Shown: piece after piece, positions 40,585 through 48,020 of the stretch
Numbering within the stretch: position 1 is the stretch's first letter
Layout of the letters: every line of letters starts with the position of its first letter
Source of the DNA: CTSoil-043 sp963821235
Lineage (GTDB): Bacteria > Chloroflexota > Limnocylindria > Limnocylindrales > CSP1-4
Assembly (NCBI GenBank): GCA_963821235.1
Contig: CAWGCS010000001.1
Location: 434,001 to 498,000 of the forward strand
Length of the DNA stretch: 64,000 nucleotides
Direction of reading: 5' to 3'
Notes under the pieces: model-generated
Told to the model about the DNA's origin: nothing
Database searches by the model: none
Seen by the model: only the letters and a program-made list of their open reading frames with translations
Position numbers and translations under genes: made by a program

Positions 40585-41769
40585 TCAGTACGCGGCGTGC
40601 TCCAGGGCCGTCTCGACGAAGGCTCGCACGTTCTCCGGCGGCGTCCCGTACTCGAGGAAGTCAGCGTTCTGGAGGATGAAGCGGCCGCCGGGCTTGCCGG
40701 CCTCCATCGTCGCCGCTGTCGCCCGCCGGACATCGTCGACGCTGCCGTCCTGGATCACCAGCACCTGGTCGACGCCGCCGATGATCACGTAGCGGTCGCC
40801 GACCAGCCGCTTCGCCTCCGCCAGGTCGGCGTCGCCGAGCTTTGGCGGGGGCGAGAACGGCTCGACCGCGGCCACGCCCAGTCCCACGTACGACTCGACG
40901 AGCCCGCGGATCTGGCCGCAGTTGTGGTAGACGGCGGGCGTGCCGCTCGACTGGCACCAGGCGATGTGGCGGCGCTCGTAGTCGAGGATGTACGTCTCGT
41001 AGTTCTTGCGACCCATGAAGCCGCCGGGCACGTTCCCGCCGACGTAGAGCATGTCCACGCCGGGGGCGTCCACCGCCCGGACGTAGTCGCGGACCCGCTC
41101 CAGGGAGAGCTCCATGAGGTCGGCGTAGTACGCGGGGTCGATGTAGAAGAGGGCGTAGAGGTCCTGCTCGTCGATGAGCAGGCTGGCCATGTTGAATGGC
41201 CCGTGGGGCGCCCACATCCCCACCACGCCGTCGTCGCCGACCGCCGCAGCGATCGGGGCGACCCGCTCGGCGACCCGGGCGGGGAAGTCGGCCGGCATCT
41301 TCGGCTCGAACGCTCGCAGCCAATCGAGCTGCTCACGCCGCTGGATCGGCTTCTTCGTGCAGGCGTACATCAGGGTGCCGGGACGGATCTCGTCGATCGA
41401 GAATTCCTGCTCCAGGGTCCCCGCCGGCGTCCGGATGGTCGATCGCCGGAGGGTCGTCCGCCCATCGGACTCCTCCGTCGTCGTCACCTCCCAGGTGTCG
41501 GTCGAGCGCGAGACGTCGAGGCCGCCGAAGAACATCCACTGGAATGGGTCGAGGGTGCCGAAGAGGAGGCGGACCATCACATCGGCGCCCATCTGGCGGG
41601 CGATCTCGATCGATGCGAGCTGGAGCGCCTGCCAGTCCCAGGGGTCGATGTCGGGGTAGAGCTGGTTCAGGAAGTGGCCCTGGTCCTGGATGAAGAGCGT
41701 CACCGGGACGCGGTCGGGGATCTCGCCGCGGAAGACCGTCCTGAAGCGCTCGCGCGCGGTGGTGCTCAC
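40585..41769 (-). CDS. uroporphyrinogen decarboxylase-family protein (non-haem subgroup), second of pair
   Basis: The 394-residue protein has the URO-D/methyltransferase barrel with MTTARERF-type start, PDRVPVTLF, a VYHNCGQIRGLVESY block with Cys and His as in cobamide-methyltransferase relatives, and VIIGGVDQ. It lacks the Arg-rich start typical of HemE, so a role in haem synthesis is unlikely. Such proteins often act on methylated or aromatic compounds. GTG at 41769 overlaps the stop of the related upstream gene (GTGA). Confidence 0.8.
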   Translation of the reverse strand: MSTTARERFRTVFRGEIPDRVPVTLFIQDQGHFLNQLYPDIDPWDWQALQLASIEIARQMGADVMVRLLFGTLDPFQWMFFGGLDVSRSTDTWEVTTTEESDGRTTLRRSTIRTPAGTLEQEFSIDEIRPGTLMYACTKKPIQRREQLDWLRAFEPKMPADFPARVAERVAPIAAAVGDDGVVGMWAPHGPFNMASLLIDEQDLYALFYIDPAYYADLMELSLERVRDYVRAVDAPGVDMLYVGGNVPGGFMGRKNYETYILDYERRHIAWCQSSGTPAVYHNCGQIRGLVESYVGLGVAAVEPFSPPPKLGDADLAEAKRLVGDRYVIIGGVDQVLVIQDGSVDDVRRATAATMEAGKPGGRFILQNADFLEYGTPPENVRAFVETALEHAAY

Positions 41770-42956
41770 CGCTGCCTGCCTTCGCGGCGGGACGCCGCGC
41801 GCTCGTCGAGGAGACGCTCCAGGGCGGCGCGGGCGGCCGTGCCCACCTCGCCCACGTCACGGCGGATGGTGTCGGTGCGCCCGCCCGGATAGCGCAGGGC
41901 GTCGGTCGGCGACGGATAGGTGGCGATGATGACGCCGCGAGAATCCAGCCCGGCGACCAGGTCGCCGAAGTAGGCCTCGTACTCGAGCGGCGTGTAGTCG
42001 CAGACCATCAGGAGGACCCGCTCCCCGAGGACCCGCTGGGCCTCGAAGACCTGGGCAAGGTCGCCCATGGGCCAGTTGTTGATGGCCACTAGGCCCTCGG
42101 TCGCGGCGAAGTTCTCCAGCTGGTGGCGAGCGCTCCCGCAGTAGTGGAGGGAGCCGCCGCCGAAGGTCGTGAAGACGCGCGCGTTGTAGGGAACCACGAA
42201 CTCCCGGTAGAGCGCCGGCGAGACGATCGTGCTGTCGTCGTCGGAGATCCAGACGCCGCCGAACTCGGGCGGGAGGAGGATCGTGTGGGGGAAGACACCC
42301 GCGCGGGCACCGGCCCGCGCCTTCTGCACCTTCACCCAGTCGATGAGCACGGTCGTGCAGAAGTCCATGAGCTCGTGGACGGCGGCGGGCTCGTCGTACA
42401 TCCAGAGCATCAGGCGCTCCAGCCCGACGAGGTTGAGGGCGATGTTGAGCGGCCCCTGGTTGTCGGTGAACGACACGGGCCACGGCGAATGGGCCACGAA
42501 GTGGTCGATGGCGTGGAGGACGCGGGGCATGAGGCCGTCGCGCTCCGGGTCCGGCGGGAGGAGCCGGCGGACCTGGTCGGGCTCCGTGACGACGGCCCCC
42601 GCGACGGCGGGCTCCTCCTTCGGCTGGAAGAGGATCTCGCAGCCGAGGGCCGAAGGCACCACGCCGGTCCCGTACCACGGGAAGACGAAGGGGAGGTAGA
42701 TGTCGTCGTGGCGGGCCAGGTGGGCCGCGATCTTCGCCTCCTGGAAGGCAAGCATCGAGGCGTAGGCGCCCTCGTCGAAGTAGTCCACCGGGATGAGGGC
42801 TGGATCCTCGCCAGTGATCCAGTAGTTGACGTCGCCGACGAGCACCGGCGGCCGCTCCACCGGCTCGTGGCGATACGCCGCGACCACCTGATCCCGCGCC
42901 CGGGCGAAGCGTTCCGCGAGCGTTGCGCCCGTCGCCGGCCCCCTGCCGTCTGCCAT
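41766..42956 (-). CDS. uroporphyrinogen decarboxylase-family protein, first of pair
   Basis: The 396-residue protein shares the fold with its downstream neighbour but is quite diverged. Recognisable parts are RPPVLVGDVNYWITGED near the start, FVFPWYGTGVVPSALGCE, GPLNIALNLVG and a SLHYCGSARHQLENFA segment with a Cys-Gly metal-site-like motif. ATG at 42956 has GGAGGT eight bases upstream. The two genes probably form a heteromer or act in sequence on one substrate. A 14-bp palindrome lies 70 bases upstream. I cannot assign a reaction. Confidence 0.8.
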   Translation of the reverse strand: MADGRGPATGATLAERFARARDQVVAAYRHEPVERPPVLVGDVNYWITGEDPALIPVDYFDEGAYASMLAFQEAKIAAHLARHDDIYLPFVFPWYGTGVVPSALGCEILFQPKEEPAVAGAVVTEPDQVRRLLPPDPERDGLMPRVLHAIDHFVAHSPWPVSFTDNQGPLNIALNLVGLERLMLWMYDEPAAVHELMDFCTTVLIDWVKVQKARAGARAGVFPHTILLPPEFGGVWISDDDSTIVSPALYREFVVPYNARVFTTFGGGSLHYCGSARHQLENFAATEGLVAINNWPMGDLAQVFEAQRVLGERVLLMVCDYTPLEYEAYFGDLVAGLDSRGVIIATYPSPTDALRYPGGRTDTIRRDVGEVGTAARAALERLLDERAASRREGRQR

Positions 42957-43025
42957 CAGCACCCACCTCCGCGTCGGCCGAGCGTGGCGCCGCTCCCGAG
43001 CCCGGGACAGTGCCGAATGGCGCGT

Positions 43026-43039
43026 ATGGTCCGGACCAT
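43026..43039. promoter_or_regulatory. 14-bp perfect palindrome, GntR-like operator candidate
   Basis: ATGGTCCGGACCAT is perfectly symmetric. Its TGGT...ACCA halves resemble FadR-type GntR operators (TGGTNNNACCA), with one extra central base. It lies in the divergent spacer between the URO-D pair (start 42956) and the Nudix gene (start 43151). No regulator is encoded next to it. Confidence 0.45.
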
Positions 43040-43138
43040 TGGCGAGGGGCGAGCCGGGGCCGGCGACGCAGCCGCCGCCGTGTCGTTGCCGGCGGGCGAT
43101 CCAGGGATCGCGGGTGGCTCGCCCGTGCCCGCGCGCGC

Positions 43139-43144
43139 TACCCT
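43139..43144 (+). promoter_or_regulatory. -10 element of a probably leaderless transcript
   Basis: TACCCT ends six bases before GTG 43151 and there is no Shine-Dalgarno sequence. Confidence 0.4.
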
Positions 43145-43150
43145 TGAGCG

Positions 43151-43624
43151 GTGACCCAGCGCGTGTCTGCCGGGATCCTCCTCTATCGTCGCCCGCCCGG
43201 CGGCCCGCTCGAGGTGCTCCTCGGCCATCCCGGTGGCCCCTTCCACGCGGACCGCGATCTCGACGACTGGTCGATCCCCAAGGGCGAGGTCGATGGCGAC
43301 GAGGACCTCGAGTCGGTCGCCCGCCGGGAGTTCCTGGAGGAGACGGGCAGCCCGGCGCCGCCGGGCCAGCTGCTCGCCCTCGGCTCCGTCCGCCAGAAGG
43401 GGGGCAAGATCGTCCATGCCTGGGCCGCCGAGGGCGACCTCGACGCGTCGGCGTCGGTGAGCAACACGTTCCGGATCCCCTGGCCTCCGGGCTCGGAGAA
43501 CCTCGTCGAGTTCCCCGAGGTCGATCGCGTGGCCTGGTTCGAGCCGGCGGAGGCGCGCCGCCGGATCAAGGCTGCCCAGGTCCCCTTCATCGACCGCCTG
43601 GAGGACGCCCTGGCGACCGGCTGA
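43151..43624 (+). CDS. Nudix hydrolase
   Basis: The 157-residue protein contains a complete Nudix box near residues 45-66 (GEVDGDEDLESVARREFLEE), which binds the divalent metal and diphosphate. It starts SAGILLYRR and keeps WSIPKGE just before the box. Nudix enzymes hydrolyse nucleoside diphosphate derivatives. The subgroup resembles Ap4A or NTP hydrolases, but the substrate cannot be assigned. It is convergent with the FAD oxidoreductase gene 22 bases away. GTG start with a -10 box six bases upstream. Confidence 0.92.
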   Translation: MTQRVSAGILLYRRPPGGPLEVLLGHPGGPFHADRDLDDWSIPKGEVDGDEDLESVARREFLEETGSPAPPGQLLALGSVRQKGGKIVHAWAAEGDLDASASVSNTFRIPWPPGSENLVEFPEVDRVAWFEPAEARRRIKAAQVPFIDRLEDALATG

Positions 43625-43646
43625 GCCCGTCGGCGCTCCGGGGTCC

Positions 43647-44939
43647 CTACCCGGGCGAGCTGGCCGCCCGCGGGCCGAAGACCGCCGCGGCCGCGTTCCC
43701 GCTCCGCACCGCACCCTCGACACACGGCTGGACGGTCCAGTCGCCGGCGAAGACGATGGGCGGGCGCTGCCGCCAGCCGCGCATCCGGGCGTAGTAGCCG
43801 ACCCCGACCTTGGGGACGGCGTGCTCCCAGCGGACGAGGTGGACGATCTCCGCCGAGGAGAGGTCGAAGAGCCGGGGGTCAATTCCCGAGGCGACCTCCC
43901 AGAGGCGCGCCTTCGCCACCGACTCCGACATCCGCAGGAAGCGGCCCGAGGTGGCGGACGGGGCGCACACGAGGGCCCATTGCCACTCGTCGGGGACCTT
44001 TCCCCAGGCGCCGAAGCGTCCGCCGCCGATCTCCACCGTGGCGACGTCCTTGTTGGGGAAGGCGTGGACCCCCGAACGGTACGGTCCCGCGGCGCGGCGG
44101 GCCGCATAGAGGCGGACGTGCGGGACGTACTCCACCTCGGGCAGCCAGGCCGGGGCGTCGTCGGTCGCCACCAGGCCGGCGGCAACGGGCGCCGGGACGG
44201 CGCAGACGACGCCGTCGAAGCGCTCCTCGGTGCCGTCGGCCAGCCCGACGGTCGCACCCGGCCCGTCGGCCCCGATGCGGGCGACCGGCGTCCCGGTCCG
44301 GACGGTCCGAACCCGCGTCGCCACGGCGCGCCACGGCGCGTCCATGCCGCCGTCGACCTGGTAGAAGGTCCCGACCGAGAGGACCCGCAGCCAGCTGCGG
44401 ATGAGCGTGCCGCTCATCTCCTCGAGACGGGCGAAGAAGGGGCCCTCGAACGTGGGCCGCACGACCCGCTCGGCCGCCCGGCGACCGATCGGGCGCAGGG
44501 CCTCGAGCGCCGTGACCCCGTCCCACGATTCGTCGGCCACGAGGTTGCCCGGCTGGCGCAGGAGCAGGCCGATCGCCCAGGCGAAGAAGCGGGCCTTGTC
44601 TCCGGCGCCCATGAGGTCGGTGGTCAGGATCCGCCACGGCGAGCTGGGGTACGGGACGATGCGGCCATCGATGCGCAGGTCGCCCCCGCCCCGGATCTTC
44701 ACGACCCGCAGGAGGCGCCGCAGCCCGAGCTCGGCGAGGAGGGCCTGAGTGTCCGGGTAGAACGAGCCCAGCCAGCCCGCCCCGTCATCCGAGAAGTGGC
44801 CAGGCCCGAAGTGCTCCGTGTGGGTCCGCCCGCCGACCTCCGGCCGAGACTCGAGGACCACGACGTCGTGCCCCAGCTGCTGGAGGCGATAGGCGGCGGT
44901 GAGGCCGGCTGGGCCGGCACCGACGACGGCGATTCGCAT
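43647..44939 (-). CDS. FAD-dependent amine oxidase / protoporphyrinogen oxidase-like protein
   Basis: The 430-residue protein begins with an FAD-binding dinucleotide fold (VVGAGPAGLTAAYRLQQLG, then ESRPEVGGRTHT) and ends with a VFAGDWTVQPCVEGAVRSG flavin-binding segment, the signature of the amine-oxidase/PPOX family. The middle is a variable substrate domain. It is not clearly HemY, and the adjacent URO-D-like genes are not HemE either, so a haem pathway should not be assumed. ATG at 44939 has a -10-like TAGAGT six bases upstream. Confidence 0.85.
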   Translation of the reverse strand: MRIAVVGAGPAGLTAAYRLQQLGHDVVVLESRPEVGGRTHTEHFGPGHFSDDGAGWLGSFYPDTQALLAELGLRRLLRVVKIRGGGDLRIDGRIVPYPSSPWRILTTDLMGAGDKARFFAWAIGLLLRQPGNLVADESWDGVTALEALRPIGRRAAERVVRPTFEGPFFARLEEMSGTLIRSWLRVLSVGTFYQVDGGMDAPWRAVATRVRTVRTGTPVARIGADGPGATVGLADGTEERFDGVVCAVPAPVAAGLVATDDAPAWLPEVEYVPHVRLYAARRAAGPYRSGVHAFPNKDVATVEIGGGRFGAWGKVPDEWQWALVCAPSATSGRFLRMSESVAKARLWEVASGIDPRLFDLSSAEIVHLVRWEHAVPKVGVGYYARMRGWRQRPPIVFAGDWTVQPCVEGAVRSGNAAAAVFGPRAASSPG

Positions 44940-44945
44940 CGCGAC

Positions 44946-44951
44946 ACTCTA
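44946..44951 (-). promoter_or_regulatory. -10 element of a probably leaderless transcript
   Basis: On the minus strand TAGAGT (44951-44946) ends six bases before the ATG at 44939. Confidence 0.45.
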
Positions 44952-45010
44952 GCCGTTGGACCGTTCGGCGGACGCGCCGGCGGCCTCGGGGGCGCACCCG
45001 ACCGGCGGCG

Positions 45011-45016
45011 TACACT
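45011..45016 (+). promoter_or_regulatory. -10 element of the ferritin-like gene
   Basis: TACACT is followed by a leader of about 55 bases that ends in GGAGG four bases before ATG 45077. Confidence 0.4.
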
Positions 45017-45076
45017 GGCGAGGCCGTTCGACCACCGCTCCGCGGCCGACCCGTGGACAAGCACGCCGGAGGCTCC

Positions 45077-45607
45077 ATGTCCCGCCTGACCGAGGCCATC
45101 ACGGGCCAGATCGCCAACGAGTTCGGCGCGTCGCAGCAGTACGTCGCGATCGCCGTCTGGTACGACGCCGAGACCCTCCCCCAGCTCGCCGCCCACTTCT
45201 ACCGCCAGGCGGTCGAGGAGCGGAACCACGCGATGATGCTGGTCCAGTACCTCCTCGACGCGGGCGAGACGGCCGTGATCCCCGGCGTGGAGGCGCCGCG
45301 GACCGCCTTCACCAGCCCGACGGAGCCGATCGCCCTCGCCCTTGCCCAGGAGCGCCGGGTCACCGACCAGATCTCGGGGCTGGCCACGATCGCGCGCGAG
45401 GAGAACGACCTGGTCGCCGAGCAGTTCCTGCACTGGTTCCTGAAGGAGCAGCTCGAGGAGACGTCGAGCATGAGCGCGCTCCTCCGGACGGTCGAGCGCG
45501 CCGCGGCAGTGAACATCCTGCTGGCCGAGGACTACCTCGCCCGGACCGCCGGTGGTGAGGGCGGCACCGAGGTCGACGCGCCGCGGGCGGCGGGCGGCGC
45601 CCTCTGA
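45077..45607 (+). CDS. ferritin-like protein
   Basis: The 176-residue protein is a four-helix ferritin. It has QIANEFGASQQYVAIAVWYD with the first metal-binding Glu, AVEERNHAMMLVQYLLDAG with an EExxH metal motif, then EFL-type third and fourth helices (REENDLVAEQFLHWFLKEQ). It stores or detoxifies iron in the cytoplasm. ATG 45077 with GGAGG four bases upstream is preferred to the GTG at 45053. Its stop codon overlaps the CTG start of the next gene. Confidence 0.9.
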   Translation: MSRLTEAITGQIANEFGASQQYVAIAVWYDAETLPQLAAHFYRQAVEERNHAMMLVQYLLDAGETAVIPGVEAPRTAFTSPTEPIALALAQERRVTDQISGLATIAREENDLVAEQFLHWFLKEQLEETSSMSALLRTVERAAAVNILLAEDYLARTAGGEGGTEVDAPRAAGGAL

Positions 45608-46122
45608 GCCTCGTCGGACCCGCCACGCCGGCCGGGGGTCGGGTCCGCGCCGCCGCGCTCCTGCTGGCGGCGACCCTCGCCCTCGCCGCCTGCGGCTCGA
45701 CGGCCTCGCAGAGCCCGGAGCCCGCCTCGCCCTCGGCTTCGCCCATCCCGGAGGCCTCCTTCACGGGCGGCACGGCGAGCGTCCGCCTCGACCTGCCGGC
45801 CAGGGTGGAATGGGAAGGTGGGTGGTGCGGGCGGGGTCCCGGCGACGGCTGGCTGGCCCTCAACGTCGGCTTCCCCAACGGTGCCGAGTACTTCGGCCTC
45901 GTCGTGGGCCAGAGCCCCTACACGCCGTCGGCGACGCGTGGCGCGGCCGGCGGCGGGACCTTCGGCGGCGACGACGTCGTCATCACCTGGCGCCACGGAG
46001 CCGCGCCGGCGAGGCTGTCTGCGGAGGGGCTGGTCGTCGTCCTGGCGAAGGACCTCTCGATCGGCTCCTTCCGCGGGCACCTGCCCGACGGCACGGCGGT
46101 CCGCGGCACGTTCTCCTGCTGA
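45604..46122 (+). CDS. secreted lipoprotein, apparently starting with CTG
   Basis: The frame from 45604 to 46122 encodes 172 residues with a clear signal peptide (AALLLAATLALAAC, lipobox LAAC), a Ser/Pro/Ala linker and a small globular domain with two cysteines. No ATG, GTG or TTG is in frame between an upstream stop (45556-45558) and an internal ATG at 45805 that would delete the signal peptide. CTG at 45604 overlaps the ferritin TGA as CTGA, just like the other coupled pairs here. The function is unknown. Confidence 0.65.
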   Translation: MSLVGPATPAGGRVRAAALLLAATLALAACGSTASQSPEPASPSASPIPEASFTGGTASVRLDLPARVEWEGGWCGRGPGDGWLALNVGFPNGAEYFGLVVGQSPYTPSATRGAAGGGTFGGDDVVITWRHGAAPARLSAEGLVVVLAKDLSIGSFRGHLPDGTAVRGTFSC

Positions 46123-46140
46123 CGCCCCGGCGCCGGGGCG
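46123..46140. terminator. 18-bp perfect palindrome, candidate terminator
   Basis: CGCCCCGGCGCCGGGGCG starts immediately after the lipoprotein stop and lies between convergent genes. No T-tract follows. Confidence 0.4.
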
Positions 46141-46199
46141 GCGGTGCCGACGGCTGCCGACCCTCCCCGGCGGCCGCGCGCGCCGTTCGTCGTCCGCGG

Positions 46200-47489
46200 T
46201 CAGCCGCTCGCCCGGACCTCGCCGAGGCGGCGGGCGAGGAAGGCCCGCTCGGGCGCGTTCGTTGCCAGCGCGAGCGCACGCTCGTAGCCCGCGGCCGCCT
46301 CGGAACGCCTGCCCAGGCGGCGCAGGAGGTCCGCCCGGGCGGCATGGTAGAGGTGATAGTCGGCGAGCGCGCCGCCCGCCCCCAGCGCCTCGACGAGGAC
46401 GAGGCCAGCGGCCGGGCCGTCCGCCATCGCGATCGCCACCGCGCGGTTGAGCTCCACGACCGGCCCCGGCGCGACGGTCGCCAGAAGGCCATAGAGCGCG
46501 GCGATCTCGGGCCATGGCGTGGCGGCGGCGGACGCGCTCCGTGCATGACATGCGGCGATGGCCGCCTGGAGGAGGTAGGGCCCCGGCAGCCCGCCGCCCG
46601 CCAGGTCGCGGAAGCAGGCCTCGACCAGGGCGAGGCCTTCGCCGATCTCCGCGCCGTCCCAGCGCGATCGGTCCTGCTCCTCGAGGAGGACGAGGCCCCC
46701 GTCGGCGTCGGCCCTGGCCTCGCGGCGCGAATCCTGGAGCAGGAGGAGCGCCAGCAGCCCGCGCGCCTCGACGGCCCGCGGCAGCAGCGCGCCCAGCAGG
46801 CGGGCCAGCCGGATGGCCTCCGCGCACAGGTCGTGCCGGACGAGCCCGCCGCCGGCGGTCGCGGCATAGCCTTCGTTGAAGACGAGGTAGAGGACCGCCA
46901 GGACGCCGTCGAGGCGCTCGGCGAGGAGGTCGTCGGGCGGGACGCGGTAGGGGATGCCGGCCTGCCGGATCTTCCGCTTCGCCCGCACGATCCGCTGGGC
47001 GAGCGTCGCCTCGGGCAGGAGGAAGGCTCGCGCGATCTCCGGCGTCGTGAGGCCGCCGAGCGTGCGGAGGGTGAGCGCCACCCTGGCGTCCAGGGCGAGG
47101 GCCGGGTGGCAGCAGGTGAAGATGAGCCGCAGGCGGTCGTCGGCGAGGTGACTCTCGCTCCCCAGGCGCACGGTCGACTCCGTTCCGGCGGCCACGAGGT
47201 CCGCCTCGATCTGGATGAGTCGCTCGGCGTAGCGGCCGGCGCGGCGGATCCGGTCCCAGGCCCGGTTGCGGGCGCTCGTCGTGATCCAGGCTCCGGGGTT
47301 CGCCGGGATCCCGTCCCGCGGCCACGTCTCGAGGGCGGCCACGAAGGCGTCGGCAACGGCCTCCTCGGCCGCCTCGAAGTCGCCGCGGAGGAGCCTGATC
47401 AGCGTCGCGAGGGCACGCCCGGACTCCTCGCGGAACGTCCGCTCGACCCGCGAGCGGACGCCCTCGGCCGAGAGGGAGGGATCGGCCAT
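46200..47489 (-). CDS. ECF42-type sigma factor with C-terminal helical extension
   Basis: The 429-residue protein has an ECF sigma core in residues 1-180 (RLLRGDFEAAEEAVADAFVAAL; LRTLGGLTTPEIARAFLLPEATLAQRIVRAK) followed by a long helical domain (RLDGVLAVLYLVFNEGY; VVELNRAVAIAMADG) of the DUF6596/TPR-like kind. That architecture defines the ECF42 group, whose members sit beside DGPF-domain proteins and are thought to be controlled through their own C-terminal extension. Here the DGPF gene lies 21 bases upstream, in the same operon. Confidence 0.92.
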   Translation of the reverse strand: MADPSLSAEGVRSRVERTFREESGRALATLIRLLRGDFEAAEEAVADAFVAALETWPRDGIPANPGAWITTSARNRAWDRIRRAGRYAERLIQIEADLVAAGTESTVRLGSESHLADDRLRLIFTCCHPALALDARVALTLRTLGGLTTPEIARAFLLPEATLAQRIVRAKRKIRQAGIPYRVPPDDLLAERLDGVLAVLYLVFNEGYAATAGGGLVRHDLCAEAIRLARLLGALLPRAVEARGLLALLLLQDSRREARADADGGLVLLEEQDRSRWDGAEIGEGLALVEACFRDLAGGGLPGPYLLQAAIAACHARSASAAATPWPEIAALYGLLATVAPGPVVELNRAVAIAMADGPAAGLVLVEALGAGGALADYHLYHAARADLLRRLGRRSEAAAGYERALALATNAPERAFLARRLGEVRASG

Positions 47490-47510
47490 GCCCGGCCTCG
47501 TCTCGCCGCC

Positions 47511-47855
47511 CTACATCTCGACGACCGGTCGGACCTCCATCGAGCCGTAGAGCGCCCCGGGGCAGCGGGCGGCCGCCTCGAGGGCCAGGTCGAGGTCGTC
47601 CGTCTCGATGAGGTAGTAGCCGCCCAGGACCTCCTTCGTCTCGGCGAAGGGGCCGTCGGTGGTCAGCGTCTTCCCATCGCGGACGCGGATCGTCGTCGCC
47701 GAGCTGGTCGGCGCGAGCGGGTCGCCGGCTCGGTAGATCCCCTTGGCGCGGAGCCAGTCCGTGTAGGCGTTCCAGGGCTCCATGTCGGGCATCGCACCCT
47801 CGCCGGACTCGGCGGGTGCCTCCTCCGGCGTGTAGATGAGGAGCATGTACTGCAT
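47511..47855 (-). CDS. YCII/DGPF-domain protein
   Basis: The 114-residue protein starts MQYMLLIYTPEE and contains TDGPFAETKEVLGGYYLIE near residues 65-83, the DGPF motif of YCII-related proteins. It is the usual partner of ECF42 sigma factors. ATG 47855 has an AGGAGA site eight bases upstream; earlier in-frame starts lack one. Whether it is an enzyme or an accessory protein is unknown. Confidence 0.92.
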   Translation of the reverse strand: MQYMLLIYTPEEAPAESGEGAMPDMEPWNAYTDWLRAKGIYRAGDPLAPTSSATTIRVRDGKTLTTDGPFAETKEVLGGYYLIETDDLDLALEAAARCPGALYGSMEVRPVVEM

Positions 47856-48008
47856 CTGGCTTCTCCTGGTGACGGCCGCGGGGCCGGAGTGGCCCATCAC
47901 TCGAACAACGAACGGCCGCGGCCGGAATCGACAGCCGGCGGCCGGCCCTGGGCGGTGCCCGTTCCGGCTAGGGTGCCCTGCCTGTCAAGCGGGCTCGACA
48001 GGGCCACC

Positions 48009-48014
48009 TAGACT
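48009..48014 (+). promoter_or_regulatory. -10 element of a probably leaderless transcript
   Basis: TAGACT ends six bases before ATG 48021. A short dyad (CCTGTC...GACAGG) covers the -35 region. Confidence 0.45.
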
Positions 48015-48020
48015 GCCCGG

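Noticed and set aside
38427..40679. Long plus-strand frame opposite the SulP gene
   Set aside because: The minus strand has a full SulP/STAS protein, and the plus frame is a low-complexity shadow.
40585..44939. Haem-biosynthesis cluster (URO-D plus protoporphyrinogen-oxidase-like genes)
   Set aside because: The URO-D proteins lack the HemE start and are of the non-haem subgroup, the FAD protein is a general amine oxidase relative, and no other haem gene is present.
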